This document shows positions 11,811 to 23,815 of a DNA stretch of 64,000 nucleotides, in pieces. Under the pieces are notes generated by a model. The model ran no database searches. It saw only the letters and a program-made list of their open reading frames with translations, and was not told the DNA's origin. The stretch's first letter is position 1, and the number at the start of each line of letters is the position of its first letter. The DNA is from Stenogyne calaminthoides (taxonomy: Eukaryota; Streptophyta; Magnoliopsida; Lamiales; Lamiaceae). Made by a program: the position numbers and the translations under genes. The stretch lies in contig JBBCBC010000034.1 in assembly GCA_037126765.1 (NCBI GenBank), positions 20,396,691-20,460,690 of the forward strand, in the 5' to 3' direction.

Positions 11811-13483
11811 TTAAAGTATTATTCAAATAATATTCCAACTGTCAATAAAGTATTATATATATAATTACAAACTTGTACACGTTAATTGATAGGTTTATGT
11901 GATTAATATACACCAGAAGATTCATTGAGAATATTTGGTCAACAGATTTGGTCCCATATTTCTTTTTGGTCCTTTATTTTTGGTGGTAAAAACAGTCCCA
12001 TCTATTAATTTTTTGCAAATTAATTTGATCCCATTAAAATATTTCAAATAACCATGAGACTAAATATGGTGGAGAAAGGACTAAAATTATGAAGCAACAT
12101 TCTTTGGGGACAATAAATAAACAATTTCCAATATACACGAAACAATATATATAGAAAATAAAAGGGTGAAGGGGACCATTTGTGGATGAGGATATGTGGC
12201 GAATCGACAAGATAAGTAGTATGTGGCCTTTGGGCAAGATGAGGCCTCTAACTCTTCTACAATATATATCCATCAAATTAACATTATTATTTATACATAC
12301 TTACTTACTCCATTCTGCTCCTCAATATTAATTAATAATTCCCTTTTTTTTATTCTTAACTATGTTCGCTTTTGGATTTATTCCCATAGCGAAAACGAAC
12401 CCGCTAGAGTAATTATATCACTTTATTTTTTATTATTATATAATTACCGTCGATGATATTTAAGTTTATACAAAATGTGTAGAAAATAAAGGGGATCCGA
12501 CCATTTGTGGATGAGGGATGTGTGTAACTGAGAAAGATAAGGAATATGTGGCACTGGGCAAGATGAGGCCTCCTAACTCTTCTTCTATACATATATCAAT
12601 CAGACATAGTCATTTTAATTGTCGAACTCACAAAGTGTAGTAATCTTAATTAGACGGTTTAGGTTAATACAAGCAAATAAAGAAGCGGGTTGGGGAGTTG
12701 AATTGTTGTTTCTAACTCTATTAAAAAATATATAAAATAATAAAATTGTAGTTTTAGTTCTTAGATTTGCATCCACTTGAATGATTCTTTCTTCGAATCT
12801 TTCCATTAAACTAGTGGTACGACCAAATTAGTCCAAATTATTTCTTAACTATAATTAATTAGAAGTATGATCCCTAATTAATCTATTCTAATGAATAATC
12901 CCAAAACATGTATTTGAGATTCAATTCATAAAACTTTTAGTTGGTAGATTAGGCATCCATATCTGGGCAATGATTTAATGGAATAAAATAATGGGGTTTT
13001 AGACTATGAATACTAGACGATCGTTTCATACGATCTAGACTTTGTTATTACGAGGGTAATCTTACTATTTGCTACTCTGTTACACAATTATAACAATTAC
13101 GGATTATAAAGAGCAGTTTAGCTAGAAATAACTAATGAATAAATAAGGGTGGTCAAACCAAATAAACTCATTAATCAAACATGCAGAACATAAATCAAAT
13201 AATGAATAAATCAATAGTGAGGGTTAAGAAATCCATTATTAATTAATCAAAAATCAAATCTTTACAAATGTTTGCGCCTCTTCGAGCTAGGAAAGAGATA
13301 CAAAATTATCAATAAAAAAACTGAAAACACCAATTAATAATCTGAAAAAAAAAAAATCAACTAAAAATAAAAAATAAATTGAATTAAAAAAAATCAATTA
13401 AACCTAAATAAACTATGAAAAATATTAAAAAGTCAAATAAAATTTAAAAACGAATTAAATTAAAAAAAAAAAGAATAAACTAA
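11811..13483. repeat. palindrome segment P, single arm
   Basis: This is the arm that also lies at 51691-53360 (same orientation) and 28754-33120 (inverted, interrupted). It starts with a reduced minisatellite and contains no supported gene. Open frames here are shadows shared by all copies. It continues into a Mutator-like element at 13484. Confidence 0.75.
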
Positions 13484-14057
13484 GGCTTAATTGCGAATAA
13501 AATCATCACCTTTTCAAAAATTGCAATCTAATCTAAACTTTTGAATTTTGACAAACAAATCTTGACTTTTACTCTTTTTTTTTAAATTTAACCAAACATT
13601 TGTCCCTTGTTCGAAAGTTGATGTGTACAAAAAATGCACCATCATCAATTTCATTAAGCATCCACATCAATAAATACTTATTAACATAATAAATAATAGT
13701 TTAAAAAAAAAATTAAGTATTATAAATACTATAAATAAATTTAAATATAATAAGATATTAAAATCAACAAAAAAAATCAACATCTAATTTCTTCTAATAA
13801 AATTAAAATTAGAAACCAACACAAACAAATAATATTCAAAATCACAATTATAATTAAAATTGTCATTATTAAAAATTAACACAAAAAATATTTCTTAGAG
13901 AATATTATTTGCCCTCGAATAACACAATATCAAAAAAAAAATTAAACTCAGGAAACTAAACCTAATGAAAATTTGCCCCCAATCCATGCTTCTGGCCACC
14001 CTCCCCGACCCCACTCCCGTTCAAGCTACACCTCCACCTTTCATTCATATTTCCTCC
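13484..14057 (+). mobile_element. Mutator-like element, truncated copy
   Basis: It begins with GGCTTAATTGCG after the target sequence ATAAACTAA, runs through the first terminal inverted repeat and into the internal GC-richer part (about 13975-14050). At about 14057 it breaks off into an R retrotransposon fragment. Compare 53361-54814 for the whole element. The second end is absent. Confidence 0.8.
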
Positions 14058-17000
14058 CAAAATTAAGTATTTGAACATTTGAAGGAGTATCGGTACCGAT
14101 CCACATTTTAGTTTCAAAATTTGAAAAAGCTCAACTTATGCTTGGCAGCCTCTTAATCTCGATCTTTTTCATGTGAGTTCAAATAGAAAACAAGGAGCAA
14201 TAGCCGAAATATTATGTTAGATGTTTTTAAGAGACGCCGAGCTCGGTAAAAATCGGCCCATTGAGAAGTCTGGCTTACGCCTAGTTATTAGCGTCTAAAT
14301 AAAAACTTAGGCCATATTTCTTCTATCATCAAGTAGAAGTACTTAAATCCTTCCCATTGATAAACTTCTTCAGTGACTAGATTCCGTGGGATGATTGCTT
14401 AAATGGTCCATTGAGCTAGGATAGTTCGACATCTTGTCGCCTCCCTCAATAATCATCAAAGAGAAGGCACTACTTGCCAACTTTATAGTCGAACATTAAC
14501 CTTCAATCGATCACCAGGTAAGGTTGCCAATTTACCATGTAAGATGCACGTGGTAGGGGCGAAATCATCCTTTTCAGTCCACAAAAATCGGTATTCATCT
14601 CATTAATCCGTTAAGAATAAGTCATATACAACAAGGCCGAATACAAAGTTCTCATCGTTACTCAATGGCAACATCAATAAGAGTCTTCCAACTCCAAGTT
14701 CTTAGTGGCTCACTATACTAATTGTAAGACAAATCCACGGGGAGTATGACGCAAATGATGAGAAGATTAGATACCAAGCTCTATTTAAAAATTAATACAA
14801 TTTTATGCAGTCCACATGGACAAGGTCCCTAGGACGGAAAATACCAAGGTCGAAATCTTGCTTTACAAAAAACAATTAATATTTCTCGAAAAACAAAAAA
14901 TAACCCGAATGATGCCCCGTCAAATTCCTCTAAAATGAGATAATACTAAGGGATAGTGGCGAGTTTAAAGGATCGAGATATAACCGGTAAAAAATAATTC
15001 CTCTAGAATGGGGTTCTCCTCGAAGATAGGATCTAGGCAAATTGACTTGATTTGAGGTCGACAAGTACACTTTTAATTAATGATATTTTATATAAGAAAG
15101 GGTTCTCGCTCCCATTATTAAATGTTTGGGTAAGAACGATTTCCGTCCTCATTTGAGATCCACGAGAGGATTTGTGGAAATCACATGGGCGACCACCCCT
15201 GCGGCCTTTTAAGATCTTGTGGCGTGGGTATTTCTAGCCAAATATCGTGAAAAAAACACGATTGCATATGCCCGAACCCCACGCTCATTGTCGGCCAGAT
15301 TTAAACCGATCATACACAACCCTCCTAAGCACCTCTCATCGGTCTTTAGTCCATGGCTTTTTTTGAAATGGGGAATAGGCTTGATCGACCATTCCTACCG
15401 GATAAGAGGGTGTGAAATTCTATATACCCAATAGACTACTTCATGAAATGGGTTGAGGCCGAACCCCCGGACAAGATCACATGCAATTAGATGGCTAAAT
15501 TCAGTTTAGAAGAATATCATCTACCAATTTGGAATCCCACAGTACGATTATTTGGTTTTAATGGTAATTTAATTATTTACAAATGTATATTTTTACAATT
15601 AGTGCGTATTAAATGTTTTATTGGTATAAGAAAATACTTTTCAACACCCTATCACTCCCATATCCAACGGTTAGATGGATGTTGAAAATAAGATAATAAT
15701 ATTAGCTATAAGGCCCAATTAGATAGCACGAAAAGATAATTGGTATTAATTGTTTATGTATTTAGTATTAGTTTATTTAATTATTTAGTCGTAATGAATT
15801 ACATATCGATTAATATCAAGGAAACACCCTTAGCCATGGCCTATGGAATGGATGGTCTTACTTGTCGATCTCAATGAGCCAAGCTAATAAATGCCACCTA
15901 AATAATGAAACTAATGGTCAAGCGCCAAGCGTGAGCTCAACCTATAAGCAAGGAGGATAGAGGCCGACCTTAGGAACACAACTTATAAGCAATGGTTTGA
16001 AGCATTAAACCTCGAAGTCAAGCTCCGTGACTTCAAAGGGGGCGACCTCGCCCCTGAGTAGAATATTTGCCCCAAACACAAAGTGTTTGGTGCCATTTAG
16101 GACCCTTTTGGCAATCACAAGGAAATTACCGAATGGAGCTTACAAGCTTAAAGAGATAGATGGAAATGCGTTCAAGTACCCATGGAACGCAAGCAATTTG
16201 AGGAAATACTACCCATAGATTAAAAAAAAACATGGGTAGTAATGGTGGTACGATAAAGACAAGCCATAGCTCGGGCTGCCACAAAATGGCAAGGATTTTG
16301 ATTTGTAGCCATACACAACAAATCAAATCATAGATACAACATTCGAGAGAAAAAATCGGTGGTTCCCAAAAATATCGCCACTAATCAAGTGCGGTAAAAT
16401 CTATAACAACCGAGATCGTCTCCCGATTAACACACATTAACTAGCGACCAGCCTAACATATTTTCGAGTAATCATGTCAAACAAATTGAGCAATCAACAC
16501 GTCCCCATAACACCTATAAATAGGAGAGGATTGGAGGAGAGAAAGAAATTTCCCAGAGATGCAGTTTTAGTGAGAGAAAGTGTGTTGGAGAAAGGTAAAT
16601 CCCTAGTTCTCTCATCACGCAAGGATGGGTCCCGATCGACCTCGGGGGACCACCCCACGAGGCCGCCAAATATTAAAAAGCGGCCACATAAATAAGATCG
16701 ATGACCGCTATGGAGAAATGGTTGGAACTCTCCTCGCTAAGATCGACGACCAATCCGACGTCAATGTCAAAATATCAATCGCCTTAAACAAAAGACCGGG
16801 CGTGATGAAGAAGGAAAGAGGTTGGGAAAAACCCGATTGTGGAAAGGAGGAAGAGAGCATACTGACTTCCCATTCTAACCCACACTTTGGGAGCATCCAA
16901 CCTACCTCAAAAACTATTGGTGTATCACGAATGTAAATGTTATTTTTGACCTTTGGGTCCATGTATGGGAATGATGTTTTGACCTTTGGGTCAATATATG

Positions 17001-17060
17001 AGAATTTTATGTTTTTCTCCATGCGGGTCTCACGATCCCCGGGTAAGATGGTCGTTATTT
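14057..17060 (+). pseudogene. decayed Ty3/gypsy pol fragment and LTR-like tail (R2), patchwork
   Basis: This is the same fragment as R1, R5 and R6: RNase H pieces at about 14380-14850, integrase pieces at 15430-15700, the C-terminal LRKYYP block ending at 16218, and an LTR-like tail with CACCTATAAATAGGAG at 16511-16526. It is much more damaged than its sisters. Between about 14090 and 15960, short blocks are replaced by AT-rich sequence while the flanking blocks stay identical; several replaced blocks resemble sequence 33950-34870 in the same order (see findings). From about 16750 the tail becomes the LTR-like segment also seen at 10030-10320, stopping near 17060. It cannot encode a functional protein. 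Confidence 0.75.
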
Positions 17061-17084
17061 GGCGGCTTGTTGATGAGGTCGCCT

Positions 17085-19290
17085 AAGGACCCATCCTTGC
17101 GTGATAGAGAACTAGGATTTGCCTTTCTCCCACAAACTTTTTCTCACTAAAACTGCGTCTCTCGGAAATTTCTTTCTCTCCTCCAATCCTCTCCTATTTA
17201 TAGGTGTTATGGGACGTGTTGATTGCTCAAGTTGTTTTGACATGATTGGTCGGAGTGTGCTAGTTAGGGCCGGGTAGCCGATTGATGTGTATCGAATCGG
17301 GATACGATCTCTACTGTTATAGAATTTACCGGACTTGATTAGTGATGATATTTTTGGGAACCACCGATTATTCTCTCGAAATTTGTATCTATGATTTGAC
17401 CCGACCGTATGCCTACAAAGCAAAAATCCTTGTCATTTTGTGGCGGCCGAGCTCACGGCTTGTCTTTATCGTACACCATTACTACCCATGTTTTTTTTTT
17501 AATATATGGGTAGTATTTCCTCAAATTGCTTGCATTCCATGGGTACTTGAACGCATTTTCATCCATCTCTTTGAGCTAGTAAGCTCCATTCGGTAATTTC
17601 CTTGTGACCCGAAATGGTCCTACCTAGATGGCACCAAACACTCTTGTGTTTGGGGCAAATATTCTACTCGGGACGAGGTCACGCCCACTTTTAAGTCACT
17701 TGAGCTTGACTTCGAGGTTTAATTCTTCTCCAACCATTGCTTATAAGTTGTGTTCCTAAGGTCGGCCTCTATCCTCCTTTCTTCCGTAAGGTTGAGCTCT
17801 GCCGCTTTGATCATTAGTTTCCATTAGTTGTATTGGTTTGCTTGGCTCATCGAGCTCGACAAGTAAGACTACTTCCATTCCATCCTTGAACACCGATCGA
17901 TATGTCGATCATTACGACGATGGTACCGCTGGTAGATTGTCCGCCTAATTTTCTTTCAGTCGTCTAATTGGGCCTTAAGCGTGCTTTAATATCTTATTTA
18001 TGGCTTCCACCGCATCGTTGGATTTGGGGTGATAGGGTGTTGAAAAGTATTTTCTTATGTCGTGTCGTCGCGCACTAATTGTGAAAATATACATTGTCGA
18101 ACCTGCTTTACCATTATCGGTAATAATCGTGTCTTGGATTTCAAATTGGCGATGATATTCTTCCAAACGAACTTCGCTCATCTTCGCCTCAACCCATTTC
18201 ATGAAGTAGTCCATGCGACCCACTATAAATTTCACACCCTCTTTTCCGTAAGAATGATCGAGATCAAGCTTATTCCCCATTTCACACGAAAAAGCCATGG
18301 ACTAAAGACCGATGAGAGGTGCTTAGGCGGTTGTGTATGATCGTTGCAAACTAAACAATGAGCGTATGATCGGGCATATGCTATCGTGTCTTTTTTTCAA
18401 ACTTGGCTAGAAATACCCCGTCACAAATATCTTAAAGGTCAGGCGTGTTCACCCATATGATTTCCACAAATCACCTCGTGGATCTTAGCGAGGACGGACT
18501 CAAATTCGTTCTTACCCAAATATTTAATAATGGGAGCGAGAACCCTTTCTTATATAAAATATCATTAATTAAAGTGTACACGACCGACCTCAATCGAGGT
18601 CGGCTCGCCTAGATCCTATCTTCGTGTAGAACCCCATTCTAGAGGAATTATTTGACCGGTTATATCCAGCTTGTCGACTTGCCACTGTCCACTTAGTACA
18701 TCTCATTCTCATGGCTCGACGGGGGCATCATTCGGGTTATGCTAACACCACAAACCTCGATGCACCCTCTAAAGTAGCCAAAGAAGCGAGAGCGTCGACC
18801 TTACCTGGTCGCCTTGTTGAAGGTTAACTCGACTATAAAGTTGTTGCGAGTGACTTCTCTTTGATCGTTATTCGGGAGGCGTACAAGATGTTGAACTGTC
18901 CTAGCTCAATGGACCATTTAAGCAATCATCCCACGGAATCTAGTCACCAAGAATTTTATCAATGGGAAGGTTGTAAGTACTTCTACTTGATGATAGAAGA
19001 AATATGGCCTAAGTTTTCGCATCTAATAACAAGGGCGTAAGCCAGCTTCTCGGCGTCTCTAAAAGACCTGCCATCTCGTAATATTCCGACTATTGCTCCT
19101 TTTTTTTTATTTGAACTAACACTGCACTGATCGAGATTCAGAGGCGCCAAGTATAAGTTGAGTTTTTTTCGCTACTTGAAAACTACTCTCGATCGGCCAA
19201 ATACTCCTTCAAATGTTCAAATACTTGCTGGCATTGGTTCGACCTTTAGACCTTTCCATTCTCCAATACGTCAAAAAATGGCTTTCATAT
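17085..19290 (-). pseudogene. decayed Ty3/gypsy pol fragment (R3), inverted
   Basis: On the minus strand, from 19290 to 17085, come the entry of RNase H, the RNase H end (about 18830-18650), integrase pieces (KFIVGRMDYFMKWVEA near 18230 and TDNGKA near 18115 within an open stretch 18298-17975), the integrase C-terminal block ending near 17500, and an LTR-like tail with TATA-type sequence at 17195-17204. It stands head to head with R2 across a spacer of about 440 bp in which the two arms' leaders meet. Stops, deletions and substitutions make it non-functional. In the integrase stretch the first two catalytic aspartates are readable. Confidence 0.78.
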
Positions 19291-20228
19291 GAACCTCCTT
19301 GACATGACGTGGGGGCTATATCTTGATTATAGCTTTGCCCTTCTACAAACAAAGATATGGCAAAGAGTTCTCAGAAAAGTTATTGCAAATGGAGATTTGG
19401 GACCTTGTTTAAAATTATGACATTTGGGATTTTAGGTTTTCGCACTCTCCATGTTTTACTTATATTAATTTGTACATTTCATTTACATTATTCTCAAGAC
19501 GTATTAACTTGTAATGTTACATTTCATATTTTCACCCAAATTTAAAATTAACGTTTCGGTTATATTAATTTATATGTTCTGTGTGTCCAATTGCACAATT
19601 ACAACTTATGTACATTTGACTAACTCTTAAAAAAATCATGTTAACAATTGAATGGCAGTGAAGAATCTAAATATGAAGTTGAAGGGGACCATTTGTGGAT
19701 AAGAAAAAAACAGCACTAATATTAATTGTGCATCCATTCACGAGGGATATGTGGTGTCGCATATGTGTTGGCAAGAGAAAACTACACAACCTCTTAATTC
19801 TTCTTCTATATATATTCATCAAATTATATTTAAGAGTACAACGTTACAATTTATGTCCGCACTCTATAAGATACCCATTCCATTTTTGGCAAATACTTTT
19901 TATTATTTTATTCAACTCCATCTATTATTTTCTCTTTCTCAATTACATCATTTGTACTACATCTATTATTTTATAGTACTCTTTAATTTATATGCTATAA
20001 GTTAAGGTATGTCCCTCTTATAGAGGAACAAAGGGAGTACTTAATTTTTATAAAACGAAGCCAATTGGGGCCTTGCGAGTGGTTAGTGTTTTTAATTGTA
20101 ATTATTAATTAAATTAAAAATGTTAAATTTGTGATTCTTGATACTATTATAATATGCTTCTCTCTATAATTACTAAACTACCTCTATATCATTGTGGCCA
20201 TGTAATATTAAGGCCGGAAAGAATACTA
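19270..20228. repeat. S unit and thionin upstream flank, inverted
   Basis: Reverse-complement copy of the S unit (about 19270-19720), the segment containing the Stowaway-like short repeat (near 19990-20040), and the thionin 5' flank up to the start of T2. No gene is supported. Confidence 0.65.
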
Positions 20229-20807
20229 GCACGAGAAGCACCACTGCCAGAAATTCAAGTTGAGCCTTGTTTTGGGACAAATTCAAGTTGAGGCAAAGAG
20301 TTGTTGCCCAAGCACCACTGCCAGAAATATCTATAATACCTGCTCCCGGGATCGTTGTGCATCACTCTCTGGATGAAAAAATCGTTAGTGGGGCATGTCC
20401 CCTAATTGGAATCATGATATTCTCGAAAACACTGGTAAAATAAATAAACTCATTTGTTCTAATTATTTAGTTTACTTGCTGCAAAGATTTCATTTTGATG
20501 CAAATTGCATGTAATTTGACTCAATGCAGTCAATGAATACTGCAAATTGGGGTGTGTGTCCTCTGTGTGCACTGCCATAACCACTCTCCAAAATTCTGGT
20601 AAAGCTCGATCATTATTATTATTTTTATTTTCTATATAGCTTCTTTTATTTTTTGTCATAGACAAGAGATTCGATTATTCTAATTACGCATTTTTTTTTT
20701 TTGGGTGACTAGATGCAAGTGAAGTTGTGAATGGAGCAGTTGAAAAATGTACCAATGCATGTTCTGCTTTTTGCACCAAGGGTTCTATTACTGCAGCTAC
20801 TACCTAA
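20229..20807 (+). pseudogene. thionin copy T2, scrambled first exon
   Basis: Opposite orientation to T1, T3 and T4. Exon 2 (20530-20598) and exon 3 (20713-20807) are well preserved: AG acceptors, GT donor after 20598, phase-1 junctions, a Cys-containing acidic domain and a TAA stop at 20805-20807. The exon 1 region (about 20240-20434) is rearranged. The start codon and most of the signal peptide are gone, a stretch around the signal-peptide end is duplicated, and part of the thionin domain is deleted or shifted in frame; the exon 1 donor after 20434 remains. T2 shows where exon 3 lies in an undeleted gene. It cannot make a secreted thionin as it stands. Confidence 0.8.
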
Positions 20808-21621
20808 ACAAGCATGCATATCCACGTACTTTGGGTATACATCTAATAATAAGTGTTGCTTTTCTGGCTTTCAATAATTGTCATGTATGTGACAAAAATA
20901 TGCTAGACTAGTCTCATAGTCTCGTGCTAGCTGTTTGTATGTATTTGAGTTATTAATTTTCTGTTTCTATGTTATAGAAGGCTGTCGATCCTAGATTGTA
21001 TATCCTTCTACTTGCTGTTATCTAGTCAATAAAAAGACTAATTAATAATGTATCTTTTTAATCTTCTTCTCTTTCTTACTGTTCAAATATCTTTTCCCGT
21101 CGTCACATCGCCAATCGTTTAGTCTCAAAAATGGTACTAATTCAAAAATGGTCATTTTGAGATGTTAGAGAAGAATATTTTTATTTACCATGCATCACCA
21201 AAAAAGATGACTGGCCGGAATAAACTTTTAAATATTTTGTAGTTAATTTGTTGACAAATATGTTATCGAAATTTAAACTTAAATAAAACTAAATTTACCA
21301 ACAATACATCTTAAGTAACATGGTTACTTTCAAAAAATAATTTAACCATAACTAAATGGTTACTTGCAAAAAAATAATTAAAATAACCGAATGATACTTT
21401 TTGCATATAAAAAATCCAATTCTAGATATTTATTGTACATAAGCTTCCCTCAACTTTTTCATCAACGTCTGACTTCTTGATCAGTTTCGAACGCTCTAGT
21501 ATATGTATAATTTTCTCGATCTAATTAATTAATTACTATGGGATGGGCCAATAATATTCTTCAAAGTATTATTCAAATAATATTCCAACTGTCAATAAAG
21601 TATTTTTCAAATAATATTCCA
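20808..21621. repeat. thionin 3' flank and partial minisatellite, inverted
   Basis: 20808-21030 is thionin 3' sequence, also at 46200-46426 on the other strand. 21031-21540 matches 8704-9230 and 45705-46199 inverted. 21541-21621 holds a shortened 34-bp minisatellite that stops abruptly at 21621, where R4 begins. No gene is seen. Confidence 0.65.
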
Positions 21622-22400
21622 ACGAGAGCTTGGTATCTCGCATCTTCTCGTCATTTGCCTCATACTCCCCTTGGATTTGTCTTACAATTAGTTATGAGCC
21701 ACTAAGAAATTGGAATTATTGGAAGACTCTTATTGATGTTGCCATGCGGAGTACCGCGATGAGCACTATGTATTTGGCCTTGTTGTTAGTGTCTTGGAAG
21801 TCTAAACGGATTAATGAGATGAATACCCGATTGTGCGAACTGAAAAGGATGATTCCGGCCCCTGCCACGTACATCTTACATGGTAAATGGGCAACCTTAC
21901 CTGGTCCCTAATTGAAGGTTAACTCGACTATAAAGTTGGCGAATGCCTTCTCTTTGATCGTTATTCGGGAGGCGTACAAGATGTCGCACTGTCCTAGCTC
22001 AATAGACCATTTAAGCAATCATCCCGCGGAATCTAGTCACTGAAGAATTTTATCAATGGGAAGGTTGTAAGTACTTCTACTTGATGATAGAAGAAATATG
22101 GCCTAAGTTTTCGCACGCTAATAACTAGGGCGTAAGCCAGCTTCTCAATGGGCAGGTACCTGAGCTCGGCGTCTCTTAAAGACTGTCTAACATAATATTC
22201 CGACTATTGCTCCTTGTTTTCTATTTGAACTAACACTGCACTGATCGTAGATTCGGAGGCGGCCAATTATAAGTTTAGTTTTTTCGCTACTTGGAAACTA
22301 CTCTCGCATCGGCCAAATACTCCTTCAAATGTTCAAATACTTGTTGGCATTGGTTCGACCTTTAGAACTTTCCATTCTCCAATACGTCAGAAAATGGCTT
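21622..22400 (-). pseudogene. RNase H-region fragment of Ty3/gypsy pol (R4)
   Basis: It contains only the first third of the R fragment, from the end of reverse transcriptase through RNase H, read from 22400 down to 21622. The RNase H part has the family pattern of a GYL/IRQIHGEY-like helix followed by a DEKMRD piece, but with stops. The break at 21621/21622 falls exactly at a minisatellite unit and removes integrase and the LTR-like tail. Confidence 0.7.
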
Positions 22401-23815
22401 TCATATGAACCTCCTTTTACATGACGTGGGGGCTATATCTTGATTATAGCTTTGCCCTTCTACAAACAGAGATATGGCAAAGAGTTCTGTAAAGTTATTG
22501 CAGCGTAGATTTGGGACCTTGTTTAAAATTATGAGATTTGGGATTTTAGGTCTGAGCACTCGCCACATTTTACTTATATTAATTTGTACATTTAAGTTAC
22601 ATTATTCTGCACGTATTAACTTGTACGTTTCATTTCATATTTTCACCCAAATTTAAAATTAACGTTTCGGTTATATTAATTTATATGTTCTGTGTGTCCA
22701 GTTGCACAATTACAACTGATGCACACTTGACTAACTCTTAGAAAAATCATGTTAACAATTGAATGGCAGCAAGGTTTCAATATAGGTAGTGAAGAATCTA
22801 AATATGAAGTTGAAGGGGACCCTTTGTGGATAAGAAATAAATGGCACTAATATTAATTGTGCATCCATTCATGAGGGATACATGTTGTCCCATATGTGTG
22901 AGGAATAAAGGGAGTACTTAATTTTTATAAAACGGAGCCAATTGGCGCCTTGCGAGTGGTTAGTGGTTTTTTATTGTAATTATTAATTAAATTAAAAATG
23001 TTAAATGTGTGATTCTTGATATTATTATAATATGCTTCTCTCTATAATTACTAAACTACTTCTATATCATTGTGGCCATGTAATATTAAGGCCGGAAAGA
23101 ATACTAGCTAGCTACTATATACTATATACTATCATCATAGTTTTTCTATCTACTTTCATTCACATTATTTAAACATGTGATGATTTCTTTTTGGAAACGT
23201 GCAAACCATGTGAGCTTTAGTTAAGGTGATAGGCGAAGCTTGTGGTCCGGAGCTTGAGATAAGGATGACAGCTGGTGAAGTTTATGGTGTCAAGTGAAGC
23301 TTGAATGGGCAATAAAAAGACTAATTAATAATGTGTCTTTTTAATCTTCTTCTCTTTCTTCTCTTCAAATATCTTTTCCCCGTCTCATCATCGCCAATCG
23401 CTTAGTCTAAAAAATGGTACTAATTCAAGGTGGTCATTTTGAGATGTTGGAGAAGAATATTTTTACTTACCATGCATCACCGAAAAAGATGACCGGCGGA
23501 ATAAACTTTTAAATATTTTGCGTTTAATTTGTTGACAAATATGTTATCGAAATTTAAACTTAAATAAAATTAAATTTACCAACAATATATCTTAAGTAAC
23601 ATGGTTACTTTCAAAAATAATTTAACCATAACTAAATGGTTACTTGCAAAAAATAATTAAAATAACTCCATGATATCTTGTGCATATAAAAAATCCAATT
23701 CTAGATATTTATTGTACATAAGCTTCCCTCAACTTTTTCATCAACGTCCCGACTTCTTGATCAGTTTCGAACGCTCTAGTATATGTATAATTTTCTCGAT
23801 CTGGGATGGGCCAAT
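22401..23815. repeat. S unit and thionin flanks without thionin, inverted
   Basis: Reverse-complement counterpart of 8704-9834: S unit (22401-22870), a stretch with the end of the Stowaway-like segment (about 22900-22960), the thionin upstream flank (22990-23305), and the thionin downstream flank (23306-23815). As at 9230, the thionin gene itself is missing between the flanks, at about 23308. No coding feature is supported. Confidence 0.65.
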
